From contig JAEYOQ010000002.1 of assembly GCA_023411555.1 (NCBI GenBank), positions 1 through 64,000 on the forward strand: a DNA stretch of 64,000 bases. Reading direction: 5' to 3'. The notes below the pieces were generated by a model. That model was not told the DNA's origin. It did not search any database and was given only the letters and a program-made list of their open reading frames with translations. Positions within the stretch are counted from its first letter, which is position 1. The number at the start of each line of letters is the position of its first letter. Below are positions 27,151-37,456 of the stretch, in pieces. This stretch comes from Bacillota bacterium (GTDB taxonomy: Bacteria > Bacillota > Clostridia > Lachnospirales > Lachnospiraceae). The position numbers were made by a program, and so were the translations under genes.

Positions 27151-28260
27151 TTATAGTTCGAGAAAATAAGTATCCGGCTTTTCCGGATTAAAGCACTCGT
27201 TTACCCATATTATGGTAACCAAATCCGTATCACCCACATTCTCAATACTGTGGGTATACCCAATCGGTATGTCTACAACCTCTAATTTATCACCGCTTAC
27301 ATAATGCTTAATAATGACATCCGAATCAATTTTTCTAAGACTTATTACTCCCTTTCCACTAACCACGAGAAACTTCTCATTCTTTGCTTGATGCCAATGG
27401 TTCCCCTTCTTAATCCCTGGCTTTGAAATATTAACTGATATTTGACCTCTTTCCGGTGTCTTTATAAACTCTGTAAAGGAACCCCGGCTATCTATATTCA
27501 TCTTAAGCTTATAGCAAATTTCCTCCGCAGGCAGATAACTAAGATAGGTGCTGTAGAGCTTTCTTGTGAAATCATCCATCATATTAGGAATAAAGCAATC
27601 CTCTCTACTTTTTCGAAAGGAATAAATTAGATTGACAATTTCGCCAAGTGGTCTTGTATATACGTTAGGAACCTGGCAGAAGTCACCTATGGCATTTGCT
27701 TTGTTGTCAAGAAGATCAACCAGTTCCTGCACCACATCATCGATACAGACAAGCTTGATTATAGCTAACGGATCATTTACTGTGATTGGTAAATCGCGGG
27801 AAATATTATAGCAAAAGGTCGCTATGGCACTATTATAATTGGGCCTGCACCACTTTCCGAAGATATTGGGAAAACGGTATACAAATACCTTGGCACCAGT
27901 TTCCTTATGGTAGTTAAAAAGCATATCCTCGCCTGCCCTTTTACTATTCCCATAGGGATTATCTAGCTGAGCCTGTATGGTCGAGGCTAACATGACCGGA
28001 CAGGTATTATTATATTTTTTTAATGTATCTAATAAGGTAGACGTAAAACCAAGGTTAATCTCCATGAATTCCGCTTCTTCCTTAGGACGATTTACCCCGG
28101 CAAGGTGATAGACGAAATCTGCTTCCTTACAATACTCCTCCAATAAAGCTGGTTCCGTATCCCTGTCGTATTCGTAGATATCATTGAATTGTCTGTTTCT
28201 TAGTTCAGCTACCAGGTTCTTTCCGACAAACCCCTTTGCACCTGTTATCAGAAGCTTCAT
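27151..28260 (-). CDS. capF: CapF-type UDP-FucNAc pathway reductase (SDR plus cupin)
   Basis: This 369-residue bifunctional enzyme has an N-terminal SDR domain (MKLLITGAKGFVGKNL, active-site YGNSK, RFPNIFGKW) and a C-terminal cupin (about 250-369, KGNHWHQAKNEKF). CapF/WbjC acts on the 4-keto hexulose made by CapE and reduces it at C4. With CapE and CapG it yields UDP-N-acetyl-L-fucosamine. All three genes are within 6 kb here, which makes the assignment strong. It is the last gene before the terminator at 27102. Confidence 0.92.
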   Translation of the reverse strand: MKLLITGAKGFVGKNLVAELRNRQFNDIYEYDRDTEPALLEEYCKEADFVYHLAGVNRPKEEAEFMEINLGFTSTLLDTLKKYNNTCPVMLASTIQAQLDNPYGNSKRAGEDMLFNYHKETGAKVFVYRFPNIFGKWCRPNYNSAIATFCYNISRDLPITVNDPLAIIKLVCIDDVVQELVDLLDNKANAIGDFCQVPNVYTRPLGEIVNLIYSFRKSREDCFIPNMMDDFTRKLYSTYLSYLPAEEICYKLKMNIDSRGSFTEFIKTPERGQISVNISKPGIKKGNHWHQAKNEKFLVVSGKGVISLRKIDSDVIIKHYVSGDKLEVVDIPIGYTHSIENVGDTDLVTIIWVNECFNPEKPDTYFLEL

Positions 28261-28284
28261 AGTCTAATCAATCCTCTCTTATAA

Positions 28285-29232
28285 TTAATGGCTTCTAATT
28301 AAACGCTTCAGGTGCTTTATTAATATTCTGATGTTTTCCTTAAGACCTGCCTTCCATCCGAATATTCTGACATTCTGAGCAAGCCTTTCTGCTATATCGT
28401 AGATCTGATAGATTCTCTTCACTATCCTTCCCAGTCGGTCCAGGTTACGGTTATATAGATACTTCATTCTTCTTTTAGCAGACTTCTCAGAAAGGATTCC
28501 TAACTTTTTGTAATTAACCCCTCTAATATCGTTCCTATTAAACCAATCTATATTGTTCCATAACCATTTACCCCAATGAATATTAAAGCCACCCTCCGGT
28601 TTATTGCAATAGGGAAGAATCATATTACTAATACATCCATCGTCCTCTGCATAGTTCCATAAAAATATTTTATCGGTGTCCTTAATCCGTTCTGTACCAT
28701 TACCTTCGAACTGCCATGGACTTTCGGATAAATCTAAAAAACTAATTAGGATTTCTCTATTCCATAAAGCAAACTGGGTATCAAGACGATAGTCTATCTC
28801 CTTTGATGCAATATAAAAATTATCATATTGGTCTGTTGGTATTAGTCTCTTATCATTACTAGTTGCTAGTCTGCATACTGCTATTTGAGGATTATCCTCC
28901 ATCCACTCATAACACTGTTCGAGCCGGCTACTTTTCACCTCTCCCAAAAGGAAGAAGTCCTCGAGAGAAAAAATGATATATTTTGTCCTTATAAGGGAGA
29001 GACACTGATACAGCCGTTCACTCCAGCTGCACTTCGTCCCTGGATTTACACATATGATATCTAACCCTTCGTGAATGTATTGTTTTGTTTCTGTTATCAG
29101 ATAGATGTATTTCGGCCGGTCCTTCCAGTATTTTTTTATTAATTCAAAATACGGATACCAGGCCGTTTCATATTTATCACAGCTGGATACTACTAAACTG
29201 CAATGCTCCATTAACATATCGCTCACATCCAA
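28285..29232 (-). CDS. Putative glycosyltransferase (GT-A-like) of the polysaccharide locus
   Basis: This 315-residue cytoplasmic protein is not placed in a named family. An N-terminal Rossmann-like start (CSLVVSSCDKYETAWYPYF) is followed by TKYIIFSLEDFFLLGE, whose EDFF could serve as the acidic metal-binding motif of a GT-A enzyme. The C-terminus is basic (IRILIKHLKRLIRSH), suggesting membrane association. Its start overlaps the flippase stop by ten bases. Context makes a sugar transferase the best guess; exact donor and acceptor are unknown. Confidence 0.6.
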   Translation of the reverse strand: MDVSDMLMEHCSLVVSSCDKYETAWYPYFELIKKYWKDRPKYIYLITETKQYIHEGLDIICVNPGTKCSWSERLYQCLSLIRTKYIIFSLEDFFLLGEVKSSRLEQCYEWMEDNPQIAVCRLATSNDKRLIPTDQYDNFYIASKEIDYRLDTQFALWNREILISFLDLSESPWQFEGNGTERIKDTDKIFLWNYAEDDGCISNMILPYCNKPEGGFNIHWGKWLWNNIDWFNRNDIRGVNYKKLGILSEKSAKRRMKYLYNRNLDRLGRIVKRIYQIYDIAERLAQNVRIFGWKAGLKENIRILIKHLKRLIRSH

Positions 29233-30728
29233 GGTTTTCTTATTATAGAAACTACTCTGCTTCTTTCTTCCTTCCGTAAATTAAAAATCATTGTAAAGAG
29301 CCCAAAAATCACTGCTATAATGATGCCTTTTATCATAAGCCATAACCAACCTTCCTGTTCAATATAAGTAAGAATAACAGATACCAAGCCGATCGATCCT
29401 AAGATAGGAATTAGCATCCTATAGTAGCACTCCCTGAAGAAGAGAAACATATCGAACTTTAATACCCTGTAATAGATTGCATTCATATAGATAAGATTTA
29501 AAAAGCCGGTGATACAGATGGCCAGACTAACACCAATAGCTCCATAGTAATAGGACAACAATAAGGAAATAGGGATATTTATAATACTGGTACTAATCAA
29601 GCCTATCGATTGCAGCTTAACCTTATTTTCAGCAACCACTGTTAATCTTGCTATTTGCTGTGAATATTCAAAGATAGCCGGCAGTATCAGAAATATCGTA
29701 CAATTGTAGGATTTTATATAATCAGGCCCCATCCAAAGGGTTATGAATTCTCTTCCGATACACACGAAGCCGACAAAAATCAATCCCAAAACGGATATCT
29801 GAAATCTTCCGACCTTAATCATGATTGATAGAATATCTTGTACCTTCTTCTCTGCTATTTTTCGAAAAATAGTCGGCAGAAATAATCCGTCTATGGCGAT
29901 TGCAAAGGTGTAGAAGTAACCTGCTATGGCAGATGCCGGGGAATATACTGCAATTTCATGGCTGTTAGAGGTAACTCCTAGGATGGATGGTGCAATGTTA
30001 TAGGTTAATCTCTGTGCGATCCCGATGATCGTTACCCAAATAGAGAAATCAAACATTTCCTTTAGGAGTGTCTTACTTTTACATTTAAAATTCACCTTGA
30101 TCGGAGTATTACGCTTTAGTATATAAAGCTTAACAGCAATTGTAATGAGGCCGGTTAGTGTATTGATTGCTACGATGGTAATTACTCCGTAGCCCTTCAG
30201 CAGAGAGAAAACAATCAAAGCAATCGTAGATAACTTTTGAAGCAGATCACAGAGCTTTAATTGTACAAAATATTCATAAGCATTGAAGATACCGCTTAGG
30301 ATAGTGAAGGGAAATGATATTACACTAAAACTGGCTATAATAATATATAGTATTTTAAACTTTTGCAGCTCGCCAATCTCTAATCCGATGTAAATATCGC
30401 CCAAGAGAAAATATGTAACAGACAGTATTATGATAATAACAATATCAATGATGATGAATAGCTTAAAGACAATACCCAGTAAGTTATTGATACTCTTGGT
30501 ATCATTTTCCACCCTGTATTTCGATGCAAAACGGGTCACCACGGAACCTATTCCAAAATCCATCAGGAAAATCGATATTAAGGATACCGCCAAGGTATAT
30601 AATCCATAATCCGATTTCCCTATGGACCTGACCATCCAGGGCGTATACAGGAAGGAAGCAACTATATTACTAATAATTGCAATATATGAAATTACTGCTC
30701 CATTTTTGATTTGCTTTCTACTATCCAT
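29223..30728 (-). CDS. wzx: Wzx-type polysaccharide flippase
   Basis: This 501-residue integral membrane protein has about 14 hydrophobic segments. It is of the MATE/MOP polysaccharide-transport family (start IKNGAVISYIAIISNIV and SIGKSDYGLYTLAVSLI are typical). It flips the undecaprenyl-linked repeat unit across the membrane. It sits between capG and a glycosyltransferase-like gene, overlapping the latter by ten bases. Confidence 0.9.
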   Translation of the reverse strand: MDSRKQIKNGAVISYIAIISNIVASFLYTPWMVRSIGKSDYGLYTLAVSLISIFLMDFGIGSVVTRFASKYRVENDTKSINNLLGIVFKLFIIIDIVIIIILSVTYFLLGDIYIGLEIGELQKFKILYIIIASFSVISFPFTILSGIFNAYEYFVQLKLCDLLQKLSTIALIVFSLLKGYGVITIVAINTLTGLITIAVKLYILKRNTPIKVNFKCKSKTLLKEMFDFSIWVTIIGIAQRLTYNIAPSILGVTSNSHEIAVYSPASAIAGYFYTFAIAIDGLFLPTIFRKIAEKKVQDILSIMIKVGRFQISVLGLIFVGFVCIGREFITLWMGPDYIKSYNCTIFLILPAIFEYSQQIARLTVVAENKVKLQSIGLISTSIINIPISLLLSYYYGAIGVSLAICITGFLNLIYMNAIYYRVLKFDMFLFFRECYYRMLIPILGSIGLVSVILTYIEQEGWLWLMIKGIIIAVIFGLFTMIFNLRKEERSRVVSIIRKPWM

Positions 30729-30811
30729 TTTTTCTCCTCATGAAGAAAATATCATATCAATTACAATTGTTACACCTTACCTTCTGACAGTTGATATCCA
30801 TCGAGCCAGCC

Positions 30812-31939
30812 TTACTTTCTCCATACAGTACGATTAATAATATCCGTATAGCTTTGAATGATTTTAACTATTTTCATACTAATATTGCGATCTACATAGT
30901 CCGGGACCTCAGATCCGACAGACTTTTGCTGCTGCATTTTAACAGCCATCTCTACTGCTTGAATTACCTGCTCAGAGGTAATTGACCCGAGAATAAAATT
31001 ACCTCGTTCCAAGGCCTCTGGACGTTCTGTGGAGGTACGGATACAGACTGCAGGAATTGACCGAAAGAAAGCTGCTTCTTCCGGTAAGGTACCACTATCT
31101 GAAACCACGCAATAGGCATTCATCTGAAGGTTGTTATAATCGGTAAAGCTGAAGGGTCTTGCAGGAAGGACTTTAGGATGAAATTCAAACTTTCTTGCTT
31201 CTATCATTTTCGCAGAACGAGGATGCATTGAATATAGGACCGGCATATCAAAATGCTTCGCTAGTTCATTAATTGCAGTCATCAGCTTAAAAAAGTTATT
31301 TTCATTATCAATATTCTCTTCCCGATGGGCAGAGACAAGGATATAGTTCTCCTTATTCAGACCCAGCGTGTCGAGAATGGTACTATTCTTAATCTTATCC
31401 ATCTGTGCTGTTAGTACTTCAGCCATGGGAGAGCCGGTAACAAAAGTCCTATCCTTAGCGGAACCCTCTGCAAGCAGATATCTCCTTGCTTGTTCACTAT
31501 AGCATAGATTCACATCAGCAATATGATCCACGAGTCTTCTGTTGGTCTCCTCCGGTAAATTTTCATCAAAACAGCGATTACCGGCTTCCATATGGAAAAT
31601 CGGTATCTTCAGTCGCTTTGCCGAGATAGCGGATAGAGTTGAATTTGTATCACCTAATAGGAGTAAGGCATCCGGTTTATGTTGAAGCATAGTCTTATAG
31701 CTCCTCGCAATAATATTACCGATGGTCTCACCTAAGTCCGACCCCACCGCATTTAGATAAACATCCGGCTCTCGTAGCTGTAAATCTTCAAAGAATATAC
31801 TATTCAAGGTATAATCCCAATTTTGTCCTGTATGTACAAGTATGTGCTCAAAGTACTCATCGCCTTTTTTAATTACCTCAGACAACCGGATAATTTCCGG
31901 CCTTGTTCCGATTATAGTCATTAACTTAATTTTACTCAT
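30812..31939 (-). CDS. capG: UDP-N-acetyl-L-talosamine/FucNAc 2-epimerase CapG (WecB-like)
   Basis: This 375-residue enzyme is of the UDP-GlcNAc 2-epimerase fold. Seen are IIGTRPEIIRLSEVI, HTGQNWDYTL, LGDTNSTL, HMEAGNRCFDENLPEETNRR and SAHREENID. The NRCFDENLPEE form, in place of the LRTFDPYPEE-like form of WecB, fits the CapG/WbjD branch that performs the last step to UDP-L-FucNAc. It overlaps capE by 4 bp. Confidence 0.88.
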   Translation of the reverse strand: MSKIKLMTIIGTRPEIIRLSEVIKKGDEYFEHILVHTGQNWDYTLNSIFFEDLQLREPDVYLNAVGSDLGETIGNIIARSYKTMLQHKPDALLLLGDTNSTLSAISAKRLKIPIFHMEAGNRCFDENLPEETNRRLVDHIADVNLCYSEQARRYLLAEGSAKDRTFVTGSPMAEVLTAQMDKIKNSTILDTLGLNKENYILVSAHREENIDNENNFFKLMTAINELAKHFDMPVLYSMHPRSAKMIEARKFEFHPKVLPARPFSFTDYNNLQMNAYCVVSDSGTLPEEAAFFRSIPAVCIRTSTERPEALERGNFILGSITSEQVIQAVEMAVKMQQQKSVGSEVPDYVDRNISMKIVKIIQSYTDIINRTVWRK

Positions 31940-32967
31940 GAATATCCTCTATGCTCCCACTTATTAAGTTCATCCCTGATATATTTTAATGCTAGAAGCT
32001 TTTCCTTCATCTCACTGACTGTTAAACGCTCCGTATTATTGGAGTTAAATTCATAACAGTCTTCTTGCCTGTGATTCCCCTGTGTAAAATATTTCTCATA
32101 ATTTAGTTCTCTTTTATCAGCCACTACTCGATAGAAGCCTCCCATATCGACTGCATTTTTACTTTCCTCACTTGTCATAAGAGTTTCGTACATTTTTTCT
32201 CCATGACGGATACCAATGATATTGATCCCATTATTTGCATGAAATATTTCCTGTAATGCCTGTGCTAAGGTACCTATGGTACAGGCCGGTGCTTTTTGTA
32301 TTAAAATATCTCCGCCTTGCGCATGCTCAAAGGCATATAATACCAGATCAACAGCCTCTTCTAAGGACATCATGAAACGGGTCATCTCCGGTTCTGTCAC
32401 CGTCAGAGGAACCCCTGCCTTTATCTGTTCGATGAATAATGGGATGACCGAGCCTCTGGAGCACATCACATTCCCATATCGTGTCCCACAGATTAATGTT
32501 TTATCTGAATCCACTACTCTTGACTTCGCAACAAATATCTTTTCCATCATAGCCTTCGAAGCACCCATCGCATTGATTGGATAGGCAGCCTTATCTGTCG
32601 ATAAGCATATTACCTTTTTCACTTCGGCTTCAATACAAGCAGTAAGTACATTATTCGTTCCTATGATATTGGTCTGGACTGCTTCCATGGGAAAGAATTC
32701 GCAGGATGGCACTTGCTTCAGAGCGGCTGCATGAAATACATAATCCACATGATACAGAGCATTCTTTATCGATGTAATATCTCTAACATCACCAATATAA
32801 AACTTAATTTTATCATTTTGATAATGATGTCGCATATCATCCTGCTTTTTCTCATCCCTGGAAAATATGCGTATCTCCTTGACCTGCATCTGCAGTATTC
32901 GGTCTAGTACAGCATTGCCAAAGGACCCCGTACCTCCCGTAATCAATATAGTTTTATTCTCTAGCAT
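31936..32967 (-). CDS. capE: UDP-GlcNAc 4,6-dehydratase/5-epimerase CapE
   Basis: This 343-residue SDR enzyme starts UDP-L-FucNAc synthesis by dehydrating and epimerising UDP-GlcNAc. The nucleotide motif is TGGTGSFGNAVLDRI. The active-site region is STDKAAYPINAMGASKAMMEK, with Met at the usual Tyr position as in CapE. The frame extends to a TTG at 32979, but the ATG at 32967 (MLENKTILITGG) matches the family start and is preferred. CapG follows with a 4-bp overlap. Confidence 0.92.
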   Translation of the reverse strand: MLENKTILITGGTGSFGNAVLDRILQMQVKEIRIFSRDEKKQDDMRHHYQNDKIKFYIGDVRDITSIKNALYHVDYVFHAAALKQVPSCEFFPMEAVQTNIIGTNNVLTACIEAEVKKVICLSTDKAAYPINAMGASKAMMEKIFVAKSRVVDSDKTLICGTRYGNVMCSRGSVIPLFIEQIKAGVPLTVTEPEMTRFMMSLEEAVDLVLYAFEHAQGGDILIQKAPACTIGTLAQALQEIFHANNGINIIGIRHGEKMYETLMTSEESKNAVDMGGFYRVVADKRELNYEKYFTQGNHRQEDCYEFNSNNTERLTVSEMKEKLLALKYIRDELNKWEHRGYS

Positions 32968-33077
32968 AAAATCGATCAAGCCTTTCCAAATGAAATCACT
33001 AATGTCTGCCTAGTTTGAATGATAAAAAGTATAATTTGCACCGAAAAGGGCTGGTATGATTACTTTTGAGCTTTATA

Positions 33078-34178
33078 CTAGGCCAGTTGTCTAATCCTAT
33101 CGCATATGATATCTACATCCTCTATGGGCAGATCAGCATATAGAGGAAGCGTTAATATCCGATTGGCAATGTATTCTGATACAGGAGTATTTATCGCAGG
33201 AAATCTATTTTTATAACACTGGAAGTTGCTGGTTAAAGGATAGAAATATTTACGAGAATATATATTATGCTTCTTTAATTCCTGGTAGATTTGATCTCTG
33301 GTAAGCTTAAAGCCATCAAGCAAGATTGGAAAATAGGCATAATTTGCTTTTACGCCCGGTTGTGGCTTCACAAGCTTAATCCCCTTAATATTCTCAAGGT
33401 TGCTTCGATATCTTTCCACTACCCTTTTTCTTTTTTGAAGTTCTTCCTCAATATGGCGAAGGTTACAGAGTCCCATAGCCGCCTGAAATTCATTCATCTT
33501 GGCGTTACCACCCACACTAGTAACCGTTTCCTCGTCCTGAATACCAAAATTCTTAAGGTTGCTTAGTTCTTTCTTATACTCTGGATTATGGCAGATGACC
33601 GCCCCACCCTCAATCGTATTGAACACCTTCGTTGCATGAAAGCTAAACATAGAAGCATCACCAAAATTAGCTACACCGGTTCCGTTAACCGTTACTCCAA
33701 AGGCATGGGCCGCATCGTAGATTACTTTTAGACCGTGTTTTTTAGCAATTTTGTCAATCTCCTCCACCCTACATATATTTCCGTATACATGAACAGGAAG
33801 GATAGCCGAGGTTTTATCTGTAATCAATTGCTCAATCTTATCTGTATCTATGGTATAATCCTCAGGATTGATATCGCAAAAAACAGGTTCTAATCCATTT
33901 CTCACGATTGCATGTGTTGTGGATATAAAGGTGAAATTCGTAGTAATTACTTCACCGGTAAGATTTAGTGCTTTTATTGCTGCTTCCAGAGCAAGGTGAC
34001 CGTTAACAAAAAGCATTATATTATCTACCTTTAGATAATGAAGCAGTTCCTTTTCTAATTGTTGATGCTTTGGTCCTATATTGGTAAGAATATGACTATT
34101 CCACAAGTCCTTAACCTCTTCTATATATTCCGTAAGCTCAGGCATAGAAGGACGTACAATTGGAATTGGTGAATTCAT
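33078..34178 (-). CDS. DegT/DnrJ/EryC1/StrS sugar aminotransferase
   Basis: This 366-residue PLP enzyme transfers an amino group to a keto sugar nucleotide. The PLP lysine is K184 in SFHATKVFNTIEGGAV, and D155 in YDAAHAFG contacts the cofactor ring. Its sequence feel is close to the VioA/FdtB/QdtB group, which act on dTDP-keto-6-deoxy sugars. No dTDP-glucose (rml) genes are in the window, so the donor may come from elsewhere or be the product of the dehydratase at 22305. The next gene begins right after its stop. Confidence 0.9.
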   Translation of the reverse strand: MNSPIPIVRPSMPELTEYIEEVKDLWNSHILTNIGPKHQQLEKELLHYLKVDNIMLFVNGHLALEAAIKALNLTGEVITTNFTFISTTHAIVRNGLEPVFCDINPEDYTIDTDKIEQLITDKTSAILPVHVYGNICRVEEIDKIAKKHGLKVIYDAAHAFGVTVNGTGVANFGDASMFSFHATKVFNTIEGGAVICHNPEYKKELSNLKNFGIQDEETVTSVGGNAKMNEFQAAMGLCNLRHIEEELQKRKRVVERYRSNLENIKGIKLVKPQPGVKANYAYFPILLDGFKLTRDQIYQELKKHNIYSRKYFYPLTSNFQCYKNRFPAINTPVSEYIANRILTLPLYADLPIEDVDIICDRIRQLA

Positions 34179-35291
34179 TTACAGACTATCTCCTTTTTTA
34201 TTTTTCTTACTTCGCTTATGCTTTCTAAATTTCCTTTTTATCAGCACAAGTAATCCACCAATTGTCATAAGCAGGGTAGAAACGATAATCGCCATCCTGC
34301 CTCTGCTTTGCATATTGTTTCTATATAAATCTAATTTATCATAAAAGATTTTTCTTACTTTTCCCTCACATTTTCGGTAGAAAAATACGATTGGATTATT
34401 TCTGGCCAATATTCGCAGAACTCTTTTTTCATACTTTTTATCTGATGTGATATACCTAGGATGCCGAAGTGGAAAAGTATATTCATAGGTCTTCATCCGA
34501 AACATCTTTTGAATCCCCTTTGGCATCTCCTTTAATTTATTTGGTGCGTGAGTTGAGCCTTCAGAAAAACCAATATTTTTTATCATGTTATATTTGGGTA
34601 TGATATTTACCTTGTTTTGAGAAGTAATAATTAAACGTAAATAAAACTCAGGTCCTGCAATATGACCATCAAAAACATCATCCTGATAGTAACCTTCTAA
34701 GGCCCTGACAAAATCTCGATATTTCTTTCCATTTTCCTTTATTTTCTCTATGGTATAATCGTCATCTCCGTAAGCGGTATCATAAAAGGCCTCATAGGTC
34801 CGTCGCCATAATGCAAAGCCCCAAATAGAAGCCGCTTCAGAGAAAAAGTAATCCGAAAATGGCTCCTTATATACTCCTAAATGGTTCATTCCACATATCA
34901 TATTGATGCGCAAGTCATCCTTATACCGTTCTAAAAGCTCAGCACAAAATCGAAAAAAGCTAATGGAAGGGATTATATCATCCTCTAGAAACACACATCG
35001 GTCCACATAATAGAACACAAAATCCAGTGCCTCACTTACCATTGCATATAAACCATGATTCTCATCATAATAGAGCTTATAGACCTCACATTCCCAATCA
35101 ATTGATTCCACTACTTTTCTACTTTCCATAATCTTTGCTCTGTCTTCTGGATAGCCTGGGCGCGGACCATCGGATACTAGGAATAATTTACTTGGACGTG
35201 CTTCTTTAATCGCATTAAAGACATGTGTAATTGTATTAGGACGTATGAAAACAAATAACAAAACCGGAACATCGACAAGATAAGGTTTCAT
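34179..35291 (-). CDS. Glycosyltransferase, GT-A-like, with C-terminal membrane helix
   Basis: This 370-residue protein has an N-terminal GT-A domain (VPVLLFVFIRPNTITHVFNAI, metal motif VFLEDDIIPS, then SEAASIWGFALWRRTYEAF). A basic region and one transmembrane segment (about 332-352) precede a Lys/Arg-rich tail. This pattern is typical of polysaccharide-locus enzymes related to GNT-I-like or GT2-like families. The sugar is unknown. The ATG overlaps the preceding gene's stop by 4 bp. Confidence 0.8.
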   Translation of the reverse strand: MKPYLVDVPVLLFVFIRPNTITHVFNAIKEARPSKLFLVSDGPRPGYPEDRAKIMESRKVVESIDWECEVYKLYYDENHGLYAMVSEALDFVFYYVDRCVFLEDDIIPSISFFRFCAELLERYKDDLRINMICGMNHLGVYKEPFSDYFFSEAASIWGFALWRRTYEAFYDTAYGDDDYTIEKIKENGKKYRDFVRALEGYYQDDVFDGHIAGPEFYLRLIITSQNKVNIIPKYNMIKNIGFSEGSTHAPNKLKEMPKGIQKMFRMKTYEYTFPLRHPRYITSDKKYEKRVLRILARNNPIVFFYRKCEGKVRKIFYDKLDLYRNNMQSRGRMAIIVSTLLMTIGGLLVLIKRKFRKHKRSKKNKKGDSL

Positions 35292-36145
35292 TTACGATAC
35301 CTCTTTCTGATTGTAGTGTATTTCATGAAAAACATGGGTAGGGATTTTAGCATACTTAAGGTGCTTAGCTCTATTTTTTTTCTATCAAATTGATATAAGA
35401 AGGCTGTAGACCCCTTCTCTTTATGAATTACAGGAGAAGTTTCAACCATGACTGAGGATAACCCTACCTTCTTAAGGTATATCAGCAAATTGATTTCCTC
35501 GAAGTATAAGAAAGTCTTGGGATAAAGTTGATTATAAAATCCAAAAAATTCTGGAGTAAGGAAATAAGAACATCCCTGCAGAATGTACTTGCTTCCTCTT
35601 CCATCATAGGTATGACTAGGTGGCATAATTTTCGTCTTTCTTATAACTCGATATAGTAAGGATGTAAACGGTGAACTTATCCAGTTAAAAAGGATTAAAA
35701 ACACTGTAATAAAAGCTTTTTTATAGATATTATCGGTCGATATGGTTGGTGGCTGCGGTTCTCTGTTCCGCTTGTAAACCGTTGGAGATATGGCGCCAAT
35801 TCCACTATAATCTACCTTTGCAATCGTCTCAAATAAATCCGCTTCAAACAAAACGTCACTGTTGCAAACAAAGACATAATCCGCCTTCAGTTTTCTTCTG
35901 GCATATCTTATGCCAAGGTTGTTACCACCTGCAAAGCCAAGATTCTTCTTGCTGCGTAGGAGGGTTATCTTGGGGCAGCCACCAAAAATAAAGGTTAGTA
36001 TGTTATAGGATTGATTGGTCGAACCATTATCAACGATAACGATTTCATAGTTGGTGTAGGTTTGATCCAGTGCACAATGCACACAGGCAATGGTATCTTC
36101 GTAATTCATATAGTTTAAGATTACAACCGCTATTTTACTACTCAA
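35288..36145 (-). CDS. GT2-family glycosyltransferase
   Basis: This 285-residue protein has a GT-A fold: AVVILNYMNYEDTIACV, IVIVDNGSTNQSY, NLGFAGGNNLGIRYA and the acidic motif VFVCNSD. It resembles rhamnosyltransferase-like members (WbbL type). It adds one sugar to the lipid-linked repeat unit. It is the second gene downstream of the hairpin repeats. Confidence 0.88.
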   Translation of the reverse strand: MSSKIAVVILNYMNYEDTIACVHCALDQTYTNYEIVIVDNGSTNQSYNILTFIFGGCPKITLLRSKKNLGFAGGNNLGIRYARRKLKADYVFVCNSDVLFEADLFETIAKVDYSGIGAISPTVYKRNREPQPPTISTDNIYKKAFITVFLILFNWISSPFTSLLYRVIRKTKIMPPSHTYDGRGSKYILQGCSYFLTPEFFGFYNQLYPKTFLYFEEINLLIYLKKVGLSSVMVETSPVIHKEKGSTAFLYQFDRKKIELSTLSMLKSLPMFFMKYTTIRKRYRK

Positions 36146-36191
36146 AACAGTCTCCCTCCCCTAACCTTCCTATCTCATTCACAATTTAATC

Positions 36192-37229
36192 TTAGACTAG
36201 GATATATGGTAATAAATTGATATCTCTTATCAGTCGATACAGGAATAGTGCTCCAAATAGCGTAAGTGCAGAAATAAGTATAAATTTATTGGTTCTAGCC
36301 TTTGAATCCTCTTCAAATTCCAACGAAAAAATCTTATCTAATAGAATAATTGTTGTATAAAGATAGTAAAACGAGGGGCGTTCCGCCGAACTAATAAAGA
36401 ACCGTATCAACCACAATATGATTACTGCCAGGTGTAAATTAAGGAACATTATATTACTACTATCCATACGTAACAGTTGATCTTTGTAGATATATCCCAA
36501 TACACCGATCAAAACTAGTATTATTGTAAATATCTCGCCATTCCCAGAGCTTCTGATGGCATAGTCTTCATAACCTAGCCAGGCAACAATAAAGGAATAG
36601 AACCTGGTAAAAAAGACGGAAAACAAACCAATACCGGCTAATGCTGCAACGATATTATTCAGCTTCCATCGAAATCGAGCGATTGGATATGCCGGTAGAA
36701 AGATAATTGCAGTCTTATGAAATAAGAAAGCAATCCCAACGATAAGAACAAAACGGAGCAATTTCTTTTTTCTTATTGCTTCATATGCAAACAAGCAAAT
36801 TGACATCGCCAGCACCTGTCTGAGCCCTGCCATGGAAAAAGCAAATAATCCGATGGTATAGTAAAAATAAACGGCGTAAACTTTTGAAGAACCAAATCTG
36901 TTAATGTATATTCCTAGACAGATACAGATTAATGCTGATGTGATGGCCAGATAGACACTTGGGTTATCTGTGATATAGGTAATTGCCTTTGTTAGCATAT
37001 GGAAGCCAATTTCTCCCTTATATGCGGCCATCTCTTTTATTGTTCGGTAAGCTGATAAAATGAAATTATCTGCATACCTACTGTAATCCCCATAAACTGG
37101 TGCCTTGAACGCCATCACCATGAAAATCATTGCTATGGAGAATTTCATCTTGGCGGAAGCAGATATTGTTTTCAGGTCTATGACTGCCAGTAAAAATAAC
37201 ACGATAAGAATAAAAATATAAAAATGCAT
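36192..37229 (-). CDS. EpsG-like polysaccharide polymerase (Wzy)
   Basis: This 345-residue integral membrane protein has about 9-10 transmembrane segments. Features of the EpsG family are visible: an early FKAPVYGDYSRYADNF loop (family pattern: pxxxDYxxY), then FAFSMAGLRQVLAMSICLFA. It should polymerise repeat units outside the membrane. It begins about 365 bp downstream of the twin-GT gene, across the hairpin repeats, so it may belong to a separate transcript. Confidence 0.85.
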   Translation of the reverse strand: MHFYIFILIVLFLLAVIDLKTISASAKMKFSIAMIFMVMAFKAPVYGDYSRYADNFILSAYRTIKEMAAYKGEIGFHMLTKAITYITDNPSVYLAITSALICICLGIYINRFGSSKVYAVYFYYTIGLFAFSMAGLRQVLAMSICLFAYEAIRKKKLLRFVLIVGIAFLFHKTAIIFLPAYPIARFRWKLNNIVAALAGIGLFSVFFTRFYSFIVAWLGYEDYAIRSSGNGEIFTIILVLIGVLGYIYKDQLLRMDSSNIMFLNLHLAVIILWLIRFFISSAERPSFYYLYTTIILLDKIFSLEFEEDSKARTNKFILISALTLFGALFLYRLIRDINLLPYILV

Positions 37230-37326
37230 CTACTTCACCCACTCCTATAACTTAGATCCTTCCCATATTGTATAATAACGTCCACGGCATTCCTCCCTAA
37301 ATTTGCTTCTTCAGTAGAAAAGATAG

Positions 37327-37450
37327 ATACCTGCCCTTTGTGATAGTTTGTGCCAAGTGTATAACGTCCCGCCTACGGGACGGTTTACACTTTGAAGACT
37401 GCAGGCACAAATCTACTTAGTGTGAAAATTGCTTTTTATTTTCACACTAA
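37327..37450. repeat. Composite hairpin repeat, copy 1
   Basis: This 124-bp unit begins ATACCTGCCCTTTGTGATAG and ends with the hairpin GTGTGAAAAT / ATTTTCACAC. A long-range inverted repeat TTTGTGCC / GGCACAAA encloses a further nested palindrome (37355-37392, with CGTCCCG-CCTA-CGGGACG at its centre). The nested palindrome is absent from copy 2. Confidence 0.75.
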
Positions 37451-37456
37451 CTTTAC